Source of the DNA: Cymodocea nodosa
Taxonomy: Eukaryota; Streptophyta; Magnoliopsida; Alismatales; Cymodoceaceae
Reading direction: 5' to 3'
Assembly (NCBI GenBank): GCA_036874045.1
Contig: JAZBRI010000010.1
Location: 2,004,001 to 2,068,000 of the forward strand
Length of the DNA stretch: 64,000 bases
The notes beneath the pieces were generated by a model that saw only the letters and a program-made list of their open reading frames with translations, had not been told where the DNA came from and ran no database searches. Below, piece after piece: positions 58,441-64,000 of the stretch. Position 1 is the first letter of the stretch, and the number at the start of each line of letters is the position of its first letter. A program made the position numbers and the translations under genes.

Positions 58441-60318
58441 CTTCTGTTTTTACTTAGTTAATTTATCTTTATGCCTATATCACTGAATTCCTTTTTAAAA
58501 GTAAACAAACAACCTTTCACACAAATTAGATATTAATTTCAATTTGTATTTTAACTGCAAGTGCACAGTGTCTATTGTATTAGTGTGCAAGTATAGGTCG
58601 ATCCCACAAGGAATTGCTTAAGAATTACGAACTGTTCCGTTTTTAACAATCAAATTTATATATTCAATAAGCTCTCTGTTGAGTTATAGTTAGCTCAACG
58701 GACTAAGTTTGTTGAGTTATAGCTAACTCAACGGACTAACCTCATGGACTTAAGTTAACTCCTCAAGCCTGTCTTTCCTATTTAATACTGCTATTTACAG
58801 AGGAATTCGACCAACCATTGGGCAGTTCCACAGATTGTAATTAACATCAATTAAGCTCTTTAATGTTAGTAAACACTAGATTTATCAGTAGGCAATACTA
58901 ACATTCAGATAATTCAAATAGTAATCATTAAAATCTTTAAGTCTATTGAACGAACCAATTTCAGTAAACTGTAAAACTAAAACAAATATAAAACAATCAC
59001 AACACTAACAAAGATAACATTAATCATGATACAAAACAAACAATACAATACCCAAATATAAAATACAAACACAGATAAGTTGTTTTTGGTATTTTTGTTT
59101 TGATATGAGCATGAAAATGGGTGAAAGGTGAAATGTAAAGTAATCTCAATCGACAGTAAATACTTCCACTACTACATGTGACGCGATTACACCACTGAAA
59201 ATTAAACCATTTACAATTCTGTCTCCTCTCCCTAAAGAATCGCAAGTCTAGAATTGCAAGATGATCTCCTCTTCAGCATACAGGCATCAACCCAAAGTCA
59301 ATGCTAGAAGCTTTACGATCACCTAAGATATGAGTCGGTGCTTAGTGTAAATGGCTTCCCTTCCCGCGACGTGATCACTCCTCACAGTGGTTGTCAGGCA
59401 CTGTGTTTGGCTCAAAATCGACCCAACATCAGGAAAGTATCCTCACAGACCTCCAATGGTTGGTCATTATGGTGGTGGGGGTGATGGTTGGTGTGGTACT
59501 TCAGAGAATTGTTGACGCTACCTGCAGAAAGCTTGGTGATCCTCCTCTACACACACTAGCCACACACATCGGCCACCACCCTACTACTTTTTTTCTTCTT
59601 TTCTTTTATATTTCTTCAGTGGTAACTACTTCTGCTTGAATGATTGATTGGATTTCCTTCATTCATATCAATGACGATGATTTCTTCTTCCTTCAACGAG
59701 TGAATTCCTACGTGATACGTGCGATCGTGGTTTTTTTCTTCCAACTATTCTGTTCCTACAACCGCTATAGTGGCATATTAAAAAATAAATGGTCTGTGGA
59801 GTTACAGATAACACAACAGACTTGCTTCGTTGATTTAACTATAAAACACGTACATAAATTTAACTATCCGATGCTCAGGTGCATTTCGGATACTTACAAA
59901 CTTAACTATCCAATGCCTAGATGCATTTCGGATAGTTAAAGATAACTCACCGAAAATCTACTTAAGTCATGCATTATGGTTTCGACACGTGTACTTTAGG
60001 AAATAATAAAATATTCTTTTAAAACATAATTGTTCGGTAATTTAAACATAACTCTTCGGTACATGTTCGGTACGTTAAACATAACTGTCCGAAATAATAG
60101 AAAATTTGGATACTTAAGAATTTCACAGCCTACAATTTACTGATAGTTCAGAAATGCACTAAATTAACATTAATTCCTCGAAATTAAGCAGATTATTTCA
60201 TTAAAGCATATAACAATGCACTTATAACAAAATAGCTTAATTCTCATATGATAAGCTAAATATTATGCAATTAACCATCATTTAACCATTAATAATATGC
60301 ACTTTTTCGTTCTAAACA
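58364..60318 (-). repeat. LTR shared by elements C (5' LTR) and D (3' LTR)
   Basis: Minus sense: starts TGTTTAGAACGAAAAAGT at 60318 and ends GATCCAAACA at 58364. CTTTTATA (TATA on minus) is at 59603-59610. Two U3 hairpins of AACTATCCGA type lie at about 59870-59940. Palindromes at 58670-58765. The polypurine end of D (60319-60335) abuts it on the right. Confidence 0.8.
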
Positions 60319-62063
60319 CTCCCCCCGTACCTAAATTTTGCTAGTCCCTTAGTAAACTAAGATCTAATTAATTGGTCTTTCTAAAAGTGTTAGAATTAAT
60401 TCTTCCTTTTTTCTTCTGTTCAGCATAAGAACTTGTATTATTATATAGATATTCTGTATGTTTCAGTAATCTGTTTTAACATTATTTTCTCCTCTTCAAC
60501 TTGCAAATATACTTAGAATATATGCAAATTACATACAAAGTATATCATCATCACATAGGTGTTAATTATATTATTGTTTGTTCTTCTTTTCATTATCTAT
60601 CATTCTGAATTTTCCAATAAGATTTTTAAAAGAAATTTCAACAACATACGAATCAAAGTGCAATCCAATTCAATATGATTAAGACAAGTAGAATAAAGAA
60701 TTGTATCTCCATTAAACAACTTCGAAGGTCAATTCTTAGATTTATATTTTAGCAATTCTAGATAACAGAAAATATACTCGATTCAAAAGATATCTATATT
60801 TCACAAAACACTTGTATCTTTTCAGAACAATATATGTATTTTTGTACTTTAAAAGTTAGTTTGACAAGCTAAAATCATACAAGAGCTTTCTAGTGTACCC
60901 ATGTAACGAGCTTTCAGTCAACAATCCCAGATCTGATCGGGATCTTAGGTTGCCAGATTTCAAGAGTCATTTTTCAGGTCAACAATCCTTACATACCTAT
61001 CTGCTCAAGGACAAAAGGCTCATGATCAAACTAGTCAATAAACTCTCAAAGTTTTTTTTTTTTTTTTCACATATTGTATATGTACGTATTTCATTAATAC
61101 AGATACAATAAAACACCAATCTCATTTAGTTCTACTTCTATTATTTACTGAAAATATGAATATATATTAATAAGCTCATACTTTTTTTGTAGTTTAATAA
61201 GATCTATACATAAATCATTCTACAAGTTTAATCGGTCAAATTAAATGTATCTTTGATCATATGTGTTTCATTTAATCTAGAATTCAACATCTCAGCTCTT
61301 TCAGGACTTCAGATAATTTACTAAGTTTCAGTTAAGCATTCTGATTTCATTTTAAAATCATGAAACTATTAAACTCATAAAATTCAGAAAAAACATAAGA
61401 TACTATATCTATATTTGCATAAATAGTAAATTCTATAGCATCTTATATAGCCTTCTAAATATAACATTCAAGCAGTTACAGTTCGTAAAAATTTTACAGT
61501 CTCAATTATCGGATAGTTACAGCAAATTCATAAAAAATTTTCAATTTCCACAAAACTTTGCTATACCATTCTAATTCCTTTAATTAACAAACTTGCATGG
61601 CTGTTACTTTAATTACCTCCCCCCCATACCTACATTTTGCATTGTCCTCAATGTAAAAGATTTGATAATAAATATAGTAATTGTAGCAGGCATGAATATT
61701 GTTTCGTTGACTTAGCACCTAACTCAATGAATGCGTTTAAATCTAAATTCAGTATCAGTAATCGATTACATACCTTGTTTCGTTTGTATCTCCTTCTACA
61801 TATTCTGATTTTTTATTCTGAAAAACTTTTCATTCATAGATAAAAGCAGAATATATAACAAAATAACATTTAATAGATATTGATAAATCAATGTCTTGTG
61901 TGGAACCCAGGCTCTTATGCCTTTGGTGGCTCACAAGCAAGCTAGTTGGTTTCCCAGAACAGATACCAACAAACTAGATTGATATTTTATTTTTATTTTT
62001 TTTATAAAATAAACTAAAACTAAAATTTTTCTAAAAGTAAATGTAGAAAACACACAACATTAA
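60319..62063 (-). other. 3' non-coding module of element D
   Basis: No gene. The same landmarks as in A, reversed: terminal purine tract (60319-60335), shared block with the 72-nt motif (60917-60988), T run (61052-61067), hairpin with internal purine tract (61615-61660), hairpin pair (about 61895-61975). The sequence breaks off at 62063 where Harbinger 2 begins; the rest of D is outside the window. Confidence 0.68.
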
Positions 62064-62079
62064 GGCGTGTTAGTGCATG

Positions 62080-62215
62080 ACGAAAAATTCTGATGGAAAG
62101 GAAAAGGAAAATTCTGACGGAAAGGAAATGGAAAATTTGTAACGGAAAGGAAAAGGAAAATTCTAAGAGGGGTTTAGTGCAGGACGGAAAATTCTGATGG
62201 AAATTCTGACAAAAG
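62080..62215. repeat. Subterminal repeats of Harbinger 2
   Basis: Words GACGGAAAATTCTGATGG and GGAAAGGAAAAGGAAAATTC recur about five times in 135 bases beside the left end. By family analogy these are candidate transposase or Myb-protein binding sites. Confidence 0.6.
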
Positions 62216-62282
62216 TTTATTACAACTAATATTCGAAAAATACAAATACATCTTAATTGAAATATTACAATACGAAATAATA

Positions 62283-63689
62283 TCATCTAGTTCTTCCATC
62301 CCACATTGCCATCATCATATCTTCTCGCATCTTATCTGCCATTTCTTTTCTTTGTTCTTGAGTCATTCGAACCTGGGCATTGCTTTCTATATGTATCTCT
62401 CCCATTGGTTGTATGTCATCAATAATATTTAACTCTTCCAACTCATCTAGCAGGTCCTCAAGTAAATCTTCCTTATCAGTCTTACGAATAAAATTATGAA
62501 GCAAAAAACATGCGATGACAATCTTTACTTGTGTTTCATATGGATATGGCATTTGACCACGTAATATTGAAAATCGATGTTTCACAACTCCAAATGTACG
62601 CTCAATGACTGTTCTCAATTGTGAATGTCTGTAGTTGAAATTTTCTACACCATTACGAGGAACTCTATCATTAACATAATCAGATAGATGGTATCTTACA
62701 CCTCGATATGGACAAATATATTCTGGTCGATTTGGATATCCAGCATCAACTAAGTAAAACTTACCTGTATAAAAAAAATATTAGTATGGTGATGTCTTCA
62801 TAACTTGTAGAAGTGGAAAACACATTTACCTGGTGGAACTTGAAAACCATTAGGTCTAGTAACTGCATCTTGGAGAATACGAGCATCAGTAGCTGATCCT
62901 TCCCAACCAGCTAAAATATATGTAAATTCCATATCAAAATTACATGCTGCCATTACATTTTGAGATAATTCACCTTTCCTGTTCCTAAATCTTGTTGTTT
63001 CTTGTCCATAAATAGTTGCTTTGATATGTGTACCATCAATAGCTCCAATACAATCCTATAAACATGCACTTTTATTTTAATATTGACTAAAATAACATTA
63101 AAGATAAGGAAACACCAAAGGTGTGAAAATGTACCTTAAAATATGGGTACACATTTGAGTCTTGACGAATTCGACTTGGTGTTTCAGATGAAGGTCTTGC
63201 TAGAAGAACATGATTTAGTCATAATACAGCATTCAACACTTCATTAAAGTATTTACTAACTGTCCAACTTGATCGATTAAATCGTTCTGTAGTTACTCCA
63301 TACCTTTGATTTTGCCCAACTGTCACAAGGAACATGGCAAACTTCTCTTCTACACTGATATTGTTGGTATCTTTCAGCACTTCTTCCCTCCTCATTAATT
63401 CACAAAAACCCTTGAAAACACTTTGACTCATTCTATAAATCTTTCGACAATTGTAAACTTGATGTGGTAAAGAAGGATCTAGTAATCTTCTTATATAATC
63501 TGCACCTTCTTTACTATAAATACGACTTGTACTTGAAAACAAAGTTGAGGTACTTGCAATCCCTGCTAAAATATTCCAAAAAGTAAGTAAACGTCTTCGC
63601 CTTCTTCTAGCATGTTCTTCCTCTTCTTCAAATAACATCAATGTGTTATTTACTAGTTCGTCAAAATCCTCTTCAAAATTCATCGTCAC
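62283..63689 (-). pseudogene. Harbinger 2 DDE transposase, one in-frame stop
   Basis: Three exons on the minus strand: 63689-63135, 63055-62830, 62764-62283, with introns 63134-63056 (79 bp) and 62829-62765 (65 bp), both GT-AG. Total 421 codons, normal for the family. Exon 1 begins MTMNFEEDFDELVNNTLMLF and includes the helical region YIRRLLDPSLPHQVYNCRKI and FLVTVGQNQRYGVTTERFNR. DDE_Tnp_4 catalytic residues are visible: Asp in GAIDGTHI (exon 2), Asp in YLVDAGYPNRP and Glu in VIERTFGVVKHRF (exon 3). A single in-frame TGA at 63221-63219 follows NAVL; otherwise the frame is open. It cuts and pastes the element at TTA/TAA sites. Very recent loss of function or a sequencing error are both possible. 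Confidence 0.85.
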
Positions 63690-63888
63690 CTACAAAATTT
63701 CATGTCCAAACATATTACAAGGTTGTAATACAAATAAACATATTACATGAAATCATTCCACAATTAATAGAACATAATCAAATATGATAAACAAACATCA
63801 ATAATAATATCATTCCACATTTCCTTGTCCAAACAAAAAGTAGTTACATCATACATCTAATACAAAAAAAAAAACATGTAAATCATCT

Positions 63889-64000
63889 TTAGTCTTCCAT
63901 CTTTTCTAAGTGAAACTTCAACCATCCTTGTCGCATTTCTTTTGGAATTGATAGAAATATTTTACTGATTTCTTGCTTTTGGAATAATTGAGTAGCTTTA
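63889..64000 (-). CDS. Harbinger 2 Myb/SANT-like protein, C-terminal end (partial)
   Basis: The last 36 residues are visible before the stop at 63889: KATQLFQKQEISKIFLSIPK then EMRQGWLKFHLEKMED. This matches the C-terminal pattern of Harbinger Myb-like partners (FLSxPxExRxxWL). The gene continues beyond the right edge. Tail-to-head spacing to the transposase start is 200 bases. Confidence 0.6.
   Translation of the reverse strand, partial: KATQLFQKQEISKIFLSIPKEMRQGWLKFHLEKMED

Larger units (their letters stand above)
36976..60318 (-). mobile_element. Athila-like element C, broken, with shared LTRs and a nested copia element
   Basis: Internal region between the LTRs at 58364-60318 and 35040-36975. 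In transcription sense: primer site 58356-58339, pol (58320-57233, then 45151-43290 beyond the copia element), foreign LTR-like stretch, hairpin arrays, ORF-X, gag remnant, F-box, non-coding module. It is less complete than A: several family parts are short or missing. Broken in many places. Confidence 0.8.
62064..64000 (-). mobile_element. PIF/Harbinger DNA transposon 2, nearly intact transposase, runs off the window
   Basis: The left end GGCGTGTTAGTGCATGACG follows TAA (62061-62063), the probable target duplication; element D sequence is continuous up to that point. It encodes a DDE transposase (62283-63689) and the end of a Myb/SANT-like gene (63889 onward), both minus strand. The right end is outside the window, so the duplication cannot be confirmed. 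Confidence 0.82.

Overview
This is an AT-rich plant nuclear window made almost entirely of nested transposable elements; I see no ordinary host gene. The coding content is Athila-like Ty3/gypsy pol, a Sirevirus-type Ty1/copia element, and two PIF/Harbinger DNA transposons with GT-AG introns. Athila and Sirevirus lineages are plant-specific, so the source is a land plant. I cannot name the species.

Layout. The scaffold is a head-to-tail, minus-strand array of one Athila-like family: element D (60319 to beyond the right edge), LTR (58364-60318), element C, LTR (35040-36975), element B (to the left edge). Neighbouring copies share one LTR. Into this scaffold went: a solo LTR in the gag of B (2097-2957); a complete plus-strand copy, A (4061-20574), flanked by ATATT target duplications; Harbinger 1 (21467-27907, TTA duplications) in B, itself split by another LTR (about 23679-25709); a Sirevirus-like copia element (45157-57227) in the pol of C; and Harbinger 2 (62064 to beyond the window) in D. 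All LTR elements are broken fossils. By eye the LTR pairs differ by about 7% (A) and 3-4% (copia) over their first 250-290 bases, so copia is the younger insertion.

The Athila-like family has a strange gene order, best seen in A: LTR, tRNA-Asp type primer site, a tiny zinc-knuckle ORF, an acidic ORF, protease-RT-RNase H-integrase, a tandem hairpin array, ORF-X, a spacer with a TATA box, the gag capsid gene, an F-box gene, a structured non-coding module, polypurine tract, LTR. Capsid and zinc knuckle are normally adjacent at the 5' end; here they lie at opposite ends of the coding region. The F-box gene follows gag in A, B and C.

The copia element carries an ORF related to ORF-X and, in front of it, a stretch clearly related to the 3' non-coding module of the gypsy family, including a 72-nt repeat-and-hairpin motif whose span is identical in all four copies seen. 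Both superfamilies also carry many copies of a short palindrome built on GTTGAGTTA. The window thus suggests accessory-module exchange between two LTR superfamilies, plus an F-box gene domesticated by a retroelement.
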